Shown here: in pieces, positions 1 through 6,920 of the stretch
How positions within the stretch are numbered: the stretch's first letter is position 1
How the letters are laid out: every line of letters begins with the position of its first letter
Assembly: GCA_003158885.1 (NCBI GenBank)
Contig: PMLN01000292.1
Span: forward strand, 1 to 14,135
Direction of reading: 5' to 3'
Length of the DNA: 14,135 bases
From: Anaerolineae bacterium
Lineage (GTDB): Bacteria > Chloroflexota > Anaerolineae > Anaerolineales > Villigracilaceae
Made by a program: the position numbers and the translations under genes
The notes under the pieces: model-generated
What the model was told of the DNA's origin: nothing
Seen by the model: only the letters and a program-made list of their open reading frames with translations
The model's database searches: none

Positions 1-327
1 TCGATCAGGCAAGGTGTCCGCAAAGGGCCGTGGGTTCGAGGTGACATCCGTACCCAGTAAATGGAACTTCCGCTTGATCGGCACACCTATGGTCTGGCAA
101 GCCAAGTCTGCCAGTTGCTGATCCTTCAGGGCATTGACCGTCACGGCCTTGTTCAGCGCCGTGTAGTGCCGCCGAAAATGTGGGTTCAGACTCAATTCCA
201 CCACGCTCCTGGCGGTGGTATTGCTGCTGAGTGCATCCACCAAATCCATCAGCATATCGGTTCGTTTACAGTTACTAAAATTCTGGTACACTTCTTGCCG
301 GAACTGTGTCAGTTGTTTTGTTTTCAC
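1..327 (-). CDS. Transposase, N-terminal part (cut by window edge)
   Basis: An open frame of 109 codons runs off the left edge without a stop. It begins at a GTG at 327-325, with an in-frame TAG two codons upstream, so GTG is the earliest possible start; the first ATG is Met34. The product starts VKTKQLTQFRQEVYQNF, continues LMDLVDALSSNTTARSVVELSL around residues 35-54, and ends GTDVTSNPRPFADTLPDR at the edge. Similar N termini (QFRQ..., DALSSNT.AR...ELSLNP.FRR, LLGTD.T..PRPFA.TL.DR) are familiar to me from DDE transposases of insertion sequences in Chloroflexota and cyanobacteria. The DDE catalytic residues would lie beyond the window. I cannot name the IS family or see its terminal repeats. 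Whether the copy is intact is unknown. The identification rests on remembered family resemblance. Confidence 0.62.
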   Translation of the reverse strand, partial: MKTKQLTQFRQEVYQNFSNCKRTDMLMDLVDALSSNTTARSVVELSLNPHFRRHYTALNKAVTVNALKDQQLADLACQTIGVPIKRKFHLLGTDVTSNPRPFADTLPDR

Positions 328-363
328 AGACTACGATTGTACACAGTTCCACTTTCTTTTGCT

Positions 364-378
364 ACTTTTGTCAAAAGT
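364..378. repeat. Short palindrome upstream of the transposase
   Basis: ACTTTTG-T-CAAAAGT is a perfect 7-bp inverted repeat around one base, 37 bases upstream of the transposase start. It could be part of the IS end or an operator for the transposase. The rest of 328-469 holds no gene that I can support. No target-site duplication can be assigned because the other IS end is outside the window. Confidence 0.4.
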
Positions 379-469
379 CCAATTGCACTGGAGTCATGAT
401 TAATACAGAATTGCCCGCATCACCGGTTCATGTTGTAGTATAGAGTTCGGCTTACCCCGTTTACAATTT

Positions 470-1306
470 TTACTTCCTTACCGCCGCAAAGCCCAACCCA
501 TTCGGCCCGACATGCGTACCGATGACGGTGGTCACATTGACCATCAAAATATCGCGCGGCAGGGAGCGGTTCATCTCATTCATTAATTGATCCAGGAATT
601 CGCGGGCGCGCGCTTCCGCACCGGTGTGCAAGATGGCAAGCCGCTCGAGGCTTCCGACCTGCCGCATGAAAGACAGCATGCGGGCGTTGGCCTGTTTCGT
701 CGTCCGCACCGCGCTCATGGCTTTAACTTCGCCATCCGCCAATTCGATGATCGGCTTGATGCTCAAGAGGCTTCCCAACAGGGTAATCGCAGCGGGCACA
801 CGTCCACTCCGGCGGACGTACTCCAGTGTGTCCAATGCGGCAAAGAGGCGCAAACGCCTGCGGGTTGATTCGACAGCGGCTAGGGCGGCTTCGAGTCCAC
901 TTTCCGCTGATCCTGCGGCAGCCAATACTTGAAAACCCAATCCGAGTGAAAGCGACAAGCCATCCACCACGGTTACGCGATTCGAAAACTCGTGCGCCGC
1001 CTGCTGGGCGGCGCTGACCATTGAAGTCAACGGCCCGGCGGCATGGATGGAAATCACATGATCGCAACCGGCATCCAACAACTTTTGATAGCGGTTCGCA
1101 AATTCGCCGATTGAAGGCACGGCGGTCGTTGGATGGATTTTGAAATCAGGTAAGCGTCTATAGAATTCGTCGCGCGAAATACCAATGCCATCCGCGACCT
1201 CTTTTCCCTCGAGGATCAAAATGGAAGGCACCACTTCAATCTGATACTGCTCTATAAAATATACCGGAAGATCACAAGTGGAATCGGTGACGATACCAAG
1301 TTTCAT
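470..1306 (-). CDS. DegV family protein, probable fatty-acid-binding subunit FakB
   Basis: This 278-residue protein has the length and marks of the DegV family: TDSTCDLP at 7-14, TTAVPS at 60-65, RRSGRV at 165-170 and GTHVGPNGLGFA at 263-274. DegV/FakB proteins bind a fatty acid and present its carboxylate to FakA for phosphorylation. The acyl phosphate then feeds phospholipid synthesis. The usual LSGTYQSA-like lipid-carboxylate segment reads GPLTSMVSAA at 91-100, so the canonical Ser may be replaced by Thr94; this alignment was done by eye. The gene lies 46 bases downstream of the fakA stop on the same strand, which supports a FakA-FakB pair. No Shine-Dalgarno sequence is visible, and a perfect hairpin occupies the space just before the ATG. 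No clear terminator follows the stop. The family call is firm; the FakB role is inferred from family and neighbour, and the lipid preference is unknown. Confidence 0.9.
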   Translation of the reverse strand: MKLGIVTDSTCDLPVYFIEQYQIEVVPSILILEGKEVADGIGISRDEFYRRLPDFKIHPTTAVPSIGEFANRYQKLLDAGCDHVISIHAAGPLTSMVSAAQQAAHEFSNRVTVVDGLSLSLGLGFQVLAAAGSAESGLEAALAAVESTRRRLRLFAALDTLEYVRRSGRVPAAITLLGSLLSIKPIIELADGEVKAMSAVRTTKQANARMLSFMRQVGSLERLAILHTGAEARAREFLDQLMNEMNRSLPRDILMVNVTTVIGTHVGPNGLGFAAVRK

Positions 1307-1316
1307 ACGACAAGTA

Positions 1317-1352
1317 TGTCTTTACGAGGGCGGAGACGCCCTCGTAAAGACA
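1317..1352 (-). repeat. Perfect 16-bp hairpin between fakA and degV
   Basis: Arms TGTCTTTACGAGGGCG (1317-1332) and CGCCCTCGTAAAGACA (1337-1352) are exact reverse complements around the four bases GAGA. On the transcribed strand the stem begins right after the fakA TAA and ends 10 bases before the degV ATG. No T-run follows it, so it is not a classical intrinsic terminator. It could be a processing or stability element, a translational brake on degV, or a small mobile palindromic (REP/MITE-like) insertion. Confidence 0.85.
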
Positions 1353-3023
1353 TTATTCGACTGAAATAATAAACTGATAATGCGGCTGGCCGCCATCCTG
1401 CAATTCAATTTCCTGGGATGGATAGGCGGCTCGAACCAGATCCACAATGCGGTTGGCATCGCCCTGGCTGAAGTCTTCGCCGTAATAAAGTGTAATGAGT
1501 TCATGGTCAGCCGCTCCGGCTTTTTCGAGGAAACCCATGACGCCCTCTTCGATGGATCCGGCAGAAGCCACCAGCCTGCCATCCAACAGCGCAATGACCT
1601 CACCTTCTTTAACATTCACGCCGTCCATTTCCACGGAACGCGTCGCAAGCGTGATCTCACCGGTCTGGACCTCGCTCAAGGCCCTGGTCATCTTCTCGGA
1701 AACGGAATCCAGGTCGCCATCCGGGTTATGTGCAAGCATGGCTGCCAGGCCCTGCGGAACCGTCCTGCTCGGCACAACCGCCACTTTTTTCACGGTCACA
1801 TCCCTGGCCTGGTTGGCAGCGAGGATGATGTTCTTATTATTGGGAAGAATAATGATGCGGTCCGTTGGCAGGTTTTCAAAAGCTGCCAAGATTTCCTGCG
1901 TGGAGGGATTCATGGTCTGCCCGCCGTTGACGATGGCCGCCACGCCCAAACTGGCAAAGATGCGGCCGAGTCCCGCGCCGGGCGAAACCGTCACCACCGC
2001 GATTTGATTCGGCTCGATCTTTTTAAGCTCGATCTTGGAATCCCGGCCCCGCCCCTCCACAGCCTCCATTTGGGCGGTGAGGTTTTCCATGGCAACCTTG
2101 GTAATGGTCCCAATGCCCATGATGTAATCTATGGGTTCATAGCGCTTATCGAGCGGCACATGGATGTGCATGCGATACATGCCTTCGCCTTCGCCCACCT
2201 GGATGGAGGTGCCCATCTGCTCGAGCCTGCCACAAAATTTCTGCAGTTCAAAGTGCTGGCCCGGGAAAAAATCCACCACGACTTCGTAATCCTGGCCTTC
2301 TTCCACCTCATGCATGGCTTCCTCGAGGTTCAACGAAGATAGCGGCCGAACGGTCGCCAGAGGCGTGTCGAGCGGCTCACCATAAAGATATCGCAACATT
2401 CCTTCAAAGATAAAGAACAAGCCTTTGCCGCCCGAGTCGACCACGCCGGCCTGCTTGAGAATGGGGAGCAATTCCGGGGTGCGATTTACGGAGGCATCCG
2501 CAGCCAGAACGCTGCGAGCCAGAATTTCAATCGGATCCTGAGTTTCAGCCAGCGCCGCCTCCGCAGCGGAGGCCGTATCTTTTGCGACCGTCAGAATGGT
2601 GCCTTCCACCGGCCTGACCACGCCCTTATAAGCCGTATCGCGCGCTTCCGAAAGCCCACGCACGAAAGCATCCCCATCAATCACCGCCGAATCCTGGGTC
2701 GCGCGTGCAAAGCCGCGCCACAACTGCGAAAGGATCACGCCCGAATTACCGCGCGCACCCATCAGGGCGCCCTTGGCAACCATGGCGATCATTTTCCCGG
2801 CATGTTTCTCGCCTGAATCCTTGATCTCGTTCCAGGCAGAGGTCATGGTGAGCATCATGTTCGTACCCGTATCACCATCCGGGACGGGAAACACGTTCAA
2901 GGCATTGACGGTCTGCTGATTGATCTTAAGCCACAACAATGCGGATTCAATCAGGCGCTTGACAGCCTGACCGTCCAAGGGTTTGCCGCGCAATTTCTCG
3001 AGGCGAATCGTATCAATGCCCAT
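1353..3023 (-). CDS. fakA: DAK2 domain fatty acid kinase, FakA-like (YloV family)
   Basis: FakA phosphorylates fatty acids held by a DegV/FakB partner, using ATP, so that exogenous or recycled fatty acids can enter phospholipid synthesis. The 556-residue length is close to that of known FakA proteins. The N-terminal DhaL/DAK2 domain (about 10-210) shows NVFPVPDGDTGTNM at 43-56, whose aspartates bind Mg-ATP, GARGNSGVILSQ at 89-100, and DSGGKGLFFIFEGM at 196-209. The middle domain keeps Cys264 and the His286-x-His288 pair, matching the metal-site residues I recall for Staphylococcus FakA. The C-terminal DegV-like part has GGQTMNPST at 367-375 and LPNNKNI at 393-399. The start ATG lies 13 bases after the Asp23-like gene. 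The ribosome site AGGAAAA overlaps that gene's TAG stop, suggesting translational coupling. The strong match of all three parts makes this a confident call. Confidence 0.93.
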   Translation of the reverse strand: MGIDTIRLEKLRGKPLDGQAVKRLIESALLWLKINQQTVNALNVFPVPDGDTGTNMMLTMTSAWNEIKDSGEKHAGKMIAMVAKGALMGARGNSGVILSQLWRGFARATQDSAVIDGDAFVRGLSEARDTAYKGVVRPVEGTILTVAKDTASAAEAALAETQDPIEILARSVLAADASVNRTPELLPILKQAGVVDSGGKGLFFIFEGMLRYLYGEPLDTPLATVRPLSSLNLEEAMHEVEEGQDYEVVVDFFPGQHFELQKFCGRLEQMGTSIQVGEGEGMYRMHIHVPLDKRYEPIDYIMGIGTITKVAMENLTAQMEAVEGRGRDSKIELKKIEPNQIAVVTVSPGAGLGRIFASLGVAAIVNGGQTMNPSTQEILAAFENLPTDRIIILPNNKNIILAANQARDVTVKKVAVVPSRTVPQGLAAMLAHNPDGDLDSVSEKMTRALSEVQTGEITLATRSVEMDGVNVKEGEVIALLDGRLVASAGSIEEGVMGFLEKAGAADHELITLYYGEDFSQGDANRIVDLVRAAYPSQEIELQDGGQPHYQFIISVE

Positions 3024-3036
3024 TAAGCATATTTTC

Positions 3037-3393
3037 CTAATCGTTATTGCTCACGCGCAACCCCGCCACGTGAACGTTAATTTCGTGAACAGGCATGCCT
3101 AATGCCTTTTCCACATGGAACTTGACCGTATTGGCAACGCTTTCCGCCACAGAGGTGATGCGCGTGCCGTATTCGACAATGATATAGATATCAATATCTA
3201 TATTCACACCGTCATATCGCACAGAGACGCCGTGCGCCGGTTCGTGCGCGATGGTCTGCGCCAGCCCCTCCGCCAGATTCTTTGGCGCGAGTCCAACCAC
3301 GCCATAAGACTGAAGCGTGGCATGATAAACAATCGCCGCAACCGCGTTGGGAGAGATATGGATCCCGCCCAGAGATGTAGTTTCTTCGCCCAT
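3037..3393 (-). CDS. Asp23/Gls24 family envelope stress protein (YloU-like)
   Basis: This 118-residue protein has the Asp23/Gls24 layout: GGIHISPNAVAAIV near the start, VDIDIYIIVEYG-type strands (NIDIDIYIIVEYGTRI about 64-79), a helix SVAESVANTVKFHVEKALG, and a final strand VHEINVHVAGLRV. Family members are small, envelope-associated or membrane-tethered proteins; their molecular role is not well settled. It has no membrane helix of its own. It is the first gene of the operon with fakA and degV, as yloU precedes yloV in Bacillus. Its ATG is preceded by AGAGGAA at a good distance. The gene is divergent from rpmB, and the 176-base gap contains promoters for both directions. Confidence 0.88.
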   Translation of the reverse strand: MGEETTSLGGIHISPNAVAAIVYHATLQSYGVVGLAPKNLAEGLAQTIAHEPAHGVSVRYDGVNIDIDIYIIVEYGTRITSVAESVANTVKFHVEKALGMPVHEINVHVAGLRVSNND

Positions 3394-3442
3394 AGGTTCC
3401 TCTGGCTCTATTTTACTGCCTCTTGTGATAACACCCGAAACG

Positions 3443-3471
3443 AATTAACGAATTGCTTTTCTTGCAGGCAA
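3443..3471 (-). promoter_or_regulatory. Possible promoter of the asp23-fakA-degV operon
   Basis: On the minus strand TTGCCT (3471-3466), 17 bases, then TTAATT (3448-3443) resemble a -35/-10 pair. It stands about 50 bases before the Asp23-like start. The -10 box is poor, so this is only the best candidate in the gap. Confidence 0.35.
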
Positions 3472-3477
3472 ATTTGG

Positions 3478-3507
3478 TTGAACCCTGCTCCACTTTTGTG
3501 GTATAAT
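3478..3507 (+). promoter_or_regulatory. rpmB promoter
   Basis: TTGAAC (3478-3483), an 18-base spacer and a perfect TATAAT (3502-3507) form a strong vegetative-type promoter. The expected start of transcription is near 3514, about 56 bases before the rpmB ATG. Confidence 0.7.
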
Positions 3508-3508
3508 G

Positions 3509-3531
3509 CCCTGCCTGCCAAAAAGGCAGGG
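3509..3531 (+). promoter_or_regulatory. Hairpin at the 5' end of the rpmB mRNA
   Basis: CCCTGCC (3509-3515) pairs with GGCAGGG (3525-3531). Because CCTGCC is tandemly repeated, CCTGCC (3514-3519) can instead pair with GGCAGG (3525-3530) around AAAAA. The second form falls at the predicted transcript start and could protect the mRNA 5' end or take part in ribosomal-protein autoregulation. The role is inferred; the pairing is seen directly. Confidence 0.55.
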
Positions 3532-3569
3532 AAGAGATTTGGAATTATTGCAAGAAAGGATCGTGTACG

Positions 3570-3755
3570 ATGGCTAAATGTGCAAACTGCGGCAAGACAA
3601 CGACTTTTGGGCATAGCCGCTCGTTCTCTCAACACGCCACCAACCGGGATTTTAAGCCCAATTTGCAAAAAGTGACGCTGCTGGTGAGTGGTCATAAGGT
3701 CAAAAAAGTGCTGTGCACCAAGTGCATCAAAGCGCTCGGCAAATCAGCGGCATAA
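3570..3755 (+). CDS. rpmB: 50S ribosomal protein bL28, zinc-ribbon (C+) form
   Basis: This 61-residue large-subunit ribosomal protein matches L28: MAKCANCGKTTTFGHSRSFS..ATNRDFKPNLQKV and VKKVLCTKCIKALGK. Cys4-x2-Cys7 and Cys49-x2-Cys52 form two CxxC pairs, so it is the zinc-binding form found in many bacteria; zinc-poor cells often carry a cysteine-free copy elsewhere. The ATG is preceded by AAGAAAGGA at 3552-3560, a good ribosome site. The gene is monocistronic, with its own promoter and terminator, and antiparallel to both flanking operons, the same arrangement recalled for Bacillus subtilis rpmB. Confidence 0.96.
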   Translation: MAKCANCGKTTTFGHSRSFSQHATNRDFKPNLQKVTLLVSGHKVKKVLCTKCIKALGKSAA

Positions 3756-3776
3756 AGCTTTCTTTCCGAACAAAGG

Positions 3777-3808
3777 TCACGGCGGGTTTCGAGCCGTGAT
3801 TTTTGTTT
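3777..3808 (+). terminator. Intrinsic terminator after rpmB
   Basis: TCACGGC (3777-3783) and GCCGTGA (3793-3799) form a 7-bp GC-rich stem with a 9-base loop, followed at once by TTTTTGTTT. It stands 21 bases after the rpmB stop. Confidence 0.85.
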
Positions 3809-3877
3809 AAGGTAGGGTCATGGCTCCAAATAAAAAAGGAGCAAGCCAAAGCATGGATCGGCCCACATCCATGGAAT

Positions 3878-4540
3878 TTATTGCAACAACGCTCTTAAGG
3901 CATTGACCCCGGCTTCAATCCCTTCGGGATGTTTGAATACGGCGGTGGCGGAGACAAACGCATCGGCGCCGGCATTCTTCATGACGGGCAGGGTGTCTGC
4001 CGAAATGCCGCCATCCACTTCGAGATAAGCGCAGGAATGAATCTCATCCAGCTTTTTGCGAATCTGGGCGACCTTCGAAACGGTCTCCGGCATAAAGGCC
4101 TGTCCCGAAAAACCGGGATTGACACTCAACACAAGCACCAAATCGGCAAAAGGCAAGACCGATTCAATCGTTGAAACAGGGGTGGCGGGCTTCAACGTTA
4201 CCCCGGCCAAACAACCCAGAGACTTGATTTGCTCCAGCGTCTCGGGCAAACGCGGACAAGTCTCGACATGCACCGTGAGATGCGAAGCGCCCGCTTTTGC
4301 AAAAGCTTCGAGATAACGTTCCGGCTGTTGGATCATCAAATGAACATCGAGCGGCAAGCGAGTGGCGCGTTTGAAGGTCCCCACCAGGAACGGTCCCATG
4401 GTGATATTCGGGACAAAATTTCCATCCATTACATCCACGTGAATCCAATCGGCGCCCGCAGCTTCACAGGCGGCAAGAGATTCCTCCAATCGAAGAAAAT
4501 CCGCCGAGAGAATGGATGGAGCAATGAGATATTTGTTCAT
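3878..4540 (-). CDS. rpe: Ribulose-phosphate 3-epimerase
   Basis: The enzyme interconverts ribulose 5-phosphate and xylulose 5-phosphate in the pentose phosphate pathway. With the ATG at 4540 the product has 220 residues, the normal length of this TIM-barrel enzyme. Metal and catalytic residues are in place: APSILSAD at 7-14, HVDVMDGNFVPN at 34-45 (His34, Asp36), DVHLMI at 65-70 (His67), SVNPGFSGQ at 139-147 and EVDGGI at 174-179 (Asp176). The final phosphate loop reads SATAVF rather than the common GSAIF. An in-frame TTG at 4558 would add six residues and has AGGA just before it. I prefer the ATG because MNKYLIAPSIL is the usual N terminus, although it lacks a ribosome site. The gene follows the kinase by 39 bases, as rpe follows prkC in Bacillus. 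Confidence 0.93.
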   Translation of the reverse strand: MNKYLIAPSILSADFLRLEESLAACEAAGADWIHVDVMDGNFVPNITMGPFLVGTFKRATRLPLDVHLMIQQPERYLEAFAKAGASHLTVHVETCPRLPETLEQIKSLGCLAGVTLKPATPVSTIESVLPFADLVLVLSVNPGFSGQAFMPETVSKVAQIRKKLDEIHSCAYLEVDGGISADTLPVMKNAGADAFVSATAVFKHPEGIEAGVNALRALLQ

Positions 4541-4579
4541 TGGGAAAACGGTGTACAAAGTTCCTGACTTGATACTATA

Positions 4580-5641
4580 CTACTTCAGAGGGGGGTTATA
4601 GGTAAAGTACACCCACATCCAAAACGGGAATAGGCCGCCCACCGCAATCAAAGCGAGCAGGCCAAGCCCGACCGCCCACCAGTCAATATTCAGGAGCGAT
4701 GAGAGCGCCCCCGATTCGGCAGGTTGAGGTTCAGGCTGCTGCTCCCAAATGGCCGCCGGAGCGACTTCGGATACCGGTGTGGACATGGGAGTCGAGACCG
4801 GCTCGTCACGGGGGGTTCCAAATTTGAGCAACACGCGGCCAAGCTGGTCGGCGGTGCGATAACGCGCGGAAGGCTCCTTCGATAAAACCTTCAGGATGAT
4901 CTCTTCGAGCGCCGGCGGCAGATCGGGAATATATTCACTGGGCGGAATGGGGTGAGCCTCCATATGCAAGCGCGCCAGTTCTTCAACGGTTGAACCCGTG
5001 AACGGGAGCGTACCCGTCAACATTTCGTAAAGCACCACGCCCAGCGAGTATACATCCGAGGCGGGAGTGGGCGACTCACCTGCCGCCTGTTCGGGCGAGA
5101 AATATTGCGGCGAACCCCAAACCACATTGGTATGCTCACCGAGACTGATGCCGGCCATGGCACGTGCGATTCCAAAATCAGTCACTTTGAGGCGGTTATC
5201 CGGCGTGACCAGCAGATTGTGCGGTTTGACATCGCAATGGACGAAGCCGGCGCGGTGGGCATAACCGATTCCGGCGCAGGCTTGCACCATCAAGGGAATG
5301 CCTGCTTCGACCGTGAAGCGGCCGCGCTGACGAAGCAGGGATTTCAGGTCGGTGCCGGGAATGAGTTCCATGACAATGAAAAGCTGGTCATTGTCATTGC
5401 CAAAATCATATACGGTGACAATATTGGGGTGCGAAAGATTGGCCGCCGAGCGCGCTTCGTTGCGAAATTGCTCCTCGAAATCGGGGTCTTTGGAATAATC
5501 TTCGCGCAAAATCTTGATCGCCACATAACGATCAAGCATTTGATCACGGGCACGAAAAACCCTGGCCATGCCGCCGGAGCCAAAGTGCTCCAGCAGTTGA
5601 TAGCGATTGAGAAGCAGGTGACCTTCGCCGATTGGAGGCAT
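4580..5641 (-). CDS. Membrane-anchored Ser/Thr protein kinase (PrkC/PknB-type kinase domain, no PASTA)
   Basis: From the ATG at 5641 the product has 353 residues. The kinase domain (about 13-275) has the glycine loop GSGGMARV at 21-28, Lys43 in VAIK, Glu62, catalytic HCDVKPHN at 135-142, DFG at 155-157 and SPE at 182-184. The HRD arginine is Cys136, making this a non-RD kinase; activation-loop phosphorylation may matter less. A Pro/Glu/Ser/Thr-rich linker (about 276-316) leads to one membrane helix (about 322-346) and a tail of only a few residues, so the kinase faces the cytoplasm and has no external PASTA sensor, unlike PrkC. An in-frame TTG at 5704 would add 21 residues. The ATG is favoured because TATAAT stands seven bases before it, implying a leaderless mRNA. 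It is probably co-transcribed with rpe. Substrates are unknown. Confidence 0.9.
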   Translation of the reverse strand: MPPIGEGHLLLNRYQLLEHFGSGGMARVFRARDQMLDRYVAIKILREDYSKDPDFEEQFRNEARSAANLSHPNIVTVYDFGNDNDQLFIVMELIPGTDLKSLLRQRGRFTVEAGIPLMVQACAGIGYAHRAGFVHCDVKPHNLLVTPDNRLKVTDFGIARAMAGISLGEHTNVVWGSPQYFSPEQAAGESPTPASDVYSLGVVLYEMLTGTLPFTGSTVEELARLHMEAHPIPPSEYIPDLPPALEEIILKVLSKEPSARYRTADQLGRVLLKFGTPRDEPVSTPMSTPVSEVAPAAIWEQQPEPQPAESGALSSLLNIDWWAVGLGLLALIAVGGLFPFWMWVYFTYNPPLK

Positions 5642-5648
5642 TGAGGGA

Positions 5649-5654
5649 ATTATA
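5649..5654 (-). promoter_or_regulatory. -10 box of the kinase gene (leaderless start)
   Basis: On the minus strand a perfect TATAAT is followed by seven bases and then the kinase ATG, so transcription would begin at or beside the A of the start codon. No good -35 is seen at 16-18 bases, and no ribosome site precedes the ATG. Confidence 0.5.
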
Positions 5655-5742
5655 TCAGGGATGGAGGCAGGTAATCGGTAAGTGGTGAATAGGGGTGCGC
5701 TCAAAGGTTGATAGTTTTAAGTCTGGAATCTCTTGACTTCAA

Positions 5743-5787
5743 GCGAAATCTGGTCACCCTTCGGGGATGCTTTCGCGAAGATTTCGC
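5743..5787. repeat. Inverted repeat in the kinase/antiporter divergent gap
   Basis: GCGAAATC (5743-5750) and GATTTCGC (5780-5787) are exact inverted copies 29 bases apart. The palindrome TTCGCGAA lies inside at 5772-5779, next to the second copy. The position between divergent genes would suit an operator; the function is inferred only from position. Confidence 0.35.
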
Positions 5788-5846
5788 ACTCCGCGCTTAC
5801 ATACTTTGTGCAAAGAAGGATTAGAATTACCCAAGGAACATCGAGA

Positions 5847-6920
5847 ATGAAACGCATCATCAAATTCATCGCAGGAAATCCGTGGAGCCTTTTGCTGGCG
5901 GCCCTGCCCCTAACCCTGGCGGGGCAGGTTTTGCACTGGCATCCCGTCGCGATCTTTATCTGCGCGGCGTTGGGGATCATTCCATTGGCCGCCTATATCG
6001 GCGAGGCGACGGAAGACCTCGCTGCTTACACCAACCCGCGCCTGGGCGCGCTGTTGAATGCAACTTTCGGCAATGCGGCGGAATTGATCATCACCATTAC
6101 CGCAGTCAGGGCAGGTTTCCTTGAATTGGTCAAAGCCTCCATCACCGGTTCGATCATCGGCAACCTTTTGCTCGTGCTCGGTTTCGCCATGTTGACGGGT
6201 GGACTTCGTCATGGTACACAAAAGTTCAACAAACGCAATGCCAGCCGCAATGCGATCCTGCTGGTACTGGCGGTAGTCGCCTTGATCATCCCATCCGCAT
6301 GGAGCCAGGCCATCGGAACGATAGGCGATCCAAAAGTCGAGGCGTTAAGCATCGGCGTAGCAATCATCATGGTGGTGTTATATGGTCTCGGCCTGCTGGA
6401 AGCGTCGAACGCAAAAGAAAGTCCGCTCTCGCATCAGTTAACGAAGAACGATCTGCCCGAATGGACAGCAAGCCAGGCCATTTTGATCCTATTGATTACG
6501 ACCCTGGGCGTGGTTTGGTTGAGTGAAACGCTGGTGGACGCGACGAGGGCCGTGATCGCCAGCCTGGGCGTTTCGGAATTCTTCATCGGCATCATTCTGG
6601 TGCCGATCATCGGCAACGTGGCCGAGCATCTTGTATCGGTGCAGTTAGCGCTCAAAAACAAAATGGACTTGAGCGTCGAGGTGGCCACTTCATCCAGCCT
6701 GCAAATTGCGTTATTTGTGGCGCCGCTGCTGGTCTTCATCAGCATCCTGCTCGGTCACCCCCTACAGCTCATCTTCAACCGCTTCGAGCTGCTGGCTGTG
6801 CTGACCGCGGTGGTCGTATCCGCGCTGGTCTCGTCCGACGGCGAATCAACGTGGCTGGAGGGCGCAGGCCTGCTGGCTGTTTACTTAATCCTTGGGCTTG
6901 GATTTTTTCTGCTGCCATGA
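5847..6920 (+). CDS. cax: Calcium/proton antiporter, CAX family
   Basis: This 357-residue, very hydrophobic protein belongs to the CaCA cation antiporter superfamily, whose CAX members expel or sequester Ca2+ in exchange for H+. The two inverted halves carry the diagnostic repeats GNAAELI at 75-81 and GNVAEHL at 256-262, with the cation-site glutamates Glu79 and Glu260. EATEDLA at 53-59 is also typical. About 10-11 membrane helices can be seen. An acidic/polar stretch (about 187-207) separates the halves. The frame is open back to a TTG at 5733, but ATG 5847 is chosen because AAGGA lies just upstream (5833-5837) and the first helix follows directly. Its TGA overlaps the ATG of the SH3b gene, so the two are translationally coupled. 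The transported ion is inferred from the family. Confidence 0.93.
   Translation: MKRIIKFIAGNPWSLLLAALPLTLAGQVLHWHPVAIFICAALGIIPLAAYIGEATEDLAAYTNPRLGALLNATFGNAAELIITITAVRAGFLELVKASITGSIIGNLLLVLGFAMLTGGLRHGTQKFNKRNASRNAILLVLAVVALIIPSAWSQAIGTIGDPKVEALSIGVAIIMVVLYGLGLLEASNAKESPLSHQLTKNDLPEWTASQAILILLITTLGVVWLSETLVDATRAVIASLGVSEFFIGIILVPIIGNVAEHLVSVQLALKNKMDLSVEVATSSSLQIALFVAPLLVFISILLGHPLQLIFNRFELLAVLTAVVVSALVSSDGESTWLEGAGLLAVYLILGLGFFLLP

Noticed and set aside
336..371. TTGACA (minus strand, 371-ish) plus TACAAT (341-336) as a transposase promoter
   Set aside because: The two boxes are about 27 bases apart, too far for a usual promoter; the TACAAT alone near the GTG is weak evidence.
61..399. 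A 112-codon plus-strand reading frame at the left end
   Set aside because: It is antisense to the transposase frame, which has recognisable transposase segments; the plus-strand translation has none.
1380..2342. A 320-codon plus-strand frame
   Set aside because: It is antisense to the DAK2/FakA gene and its His/Gly-rich translation resembles no family; it is a shadow of codon bias.
3852..3873. CATGGAT/ATCCATG hairpin after rpe as a terminator
   Set aside because: The stem has only 7 bp, is AT-rich, and the T-run (in the 3830s) begins about 15 bases away, so it is not a convincing terminator.
5642..5704. A 21-residue N-terminal extension of the kinase from TTG 5704
   Set aside because: The ATG at 5641 lies just in front of the kinase domain and just after a TATAAT box.
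5733..5846. A longer N terminus for the Ca2+/H+ antiporter
   Set aside because: It starts at TTG, covers a probable promoter/operator gap, and has no ribosome site; ATG 5847 has AAGGA upstream and begins at the first helix.
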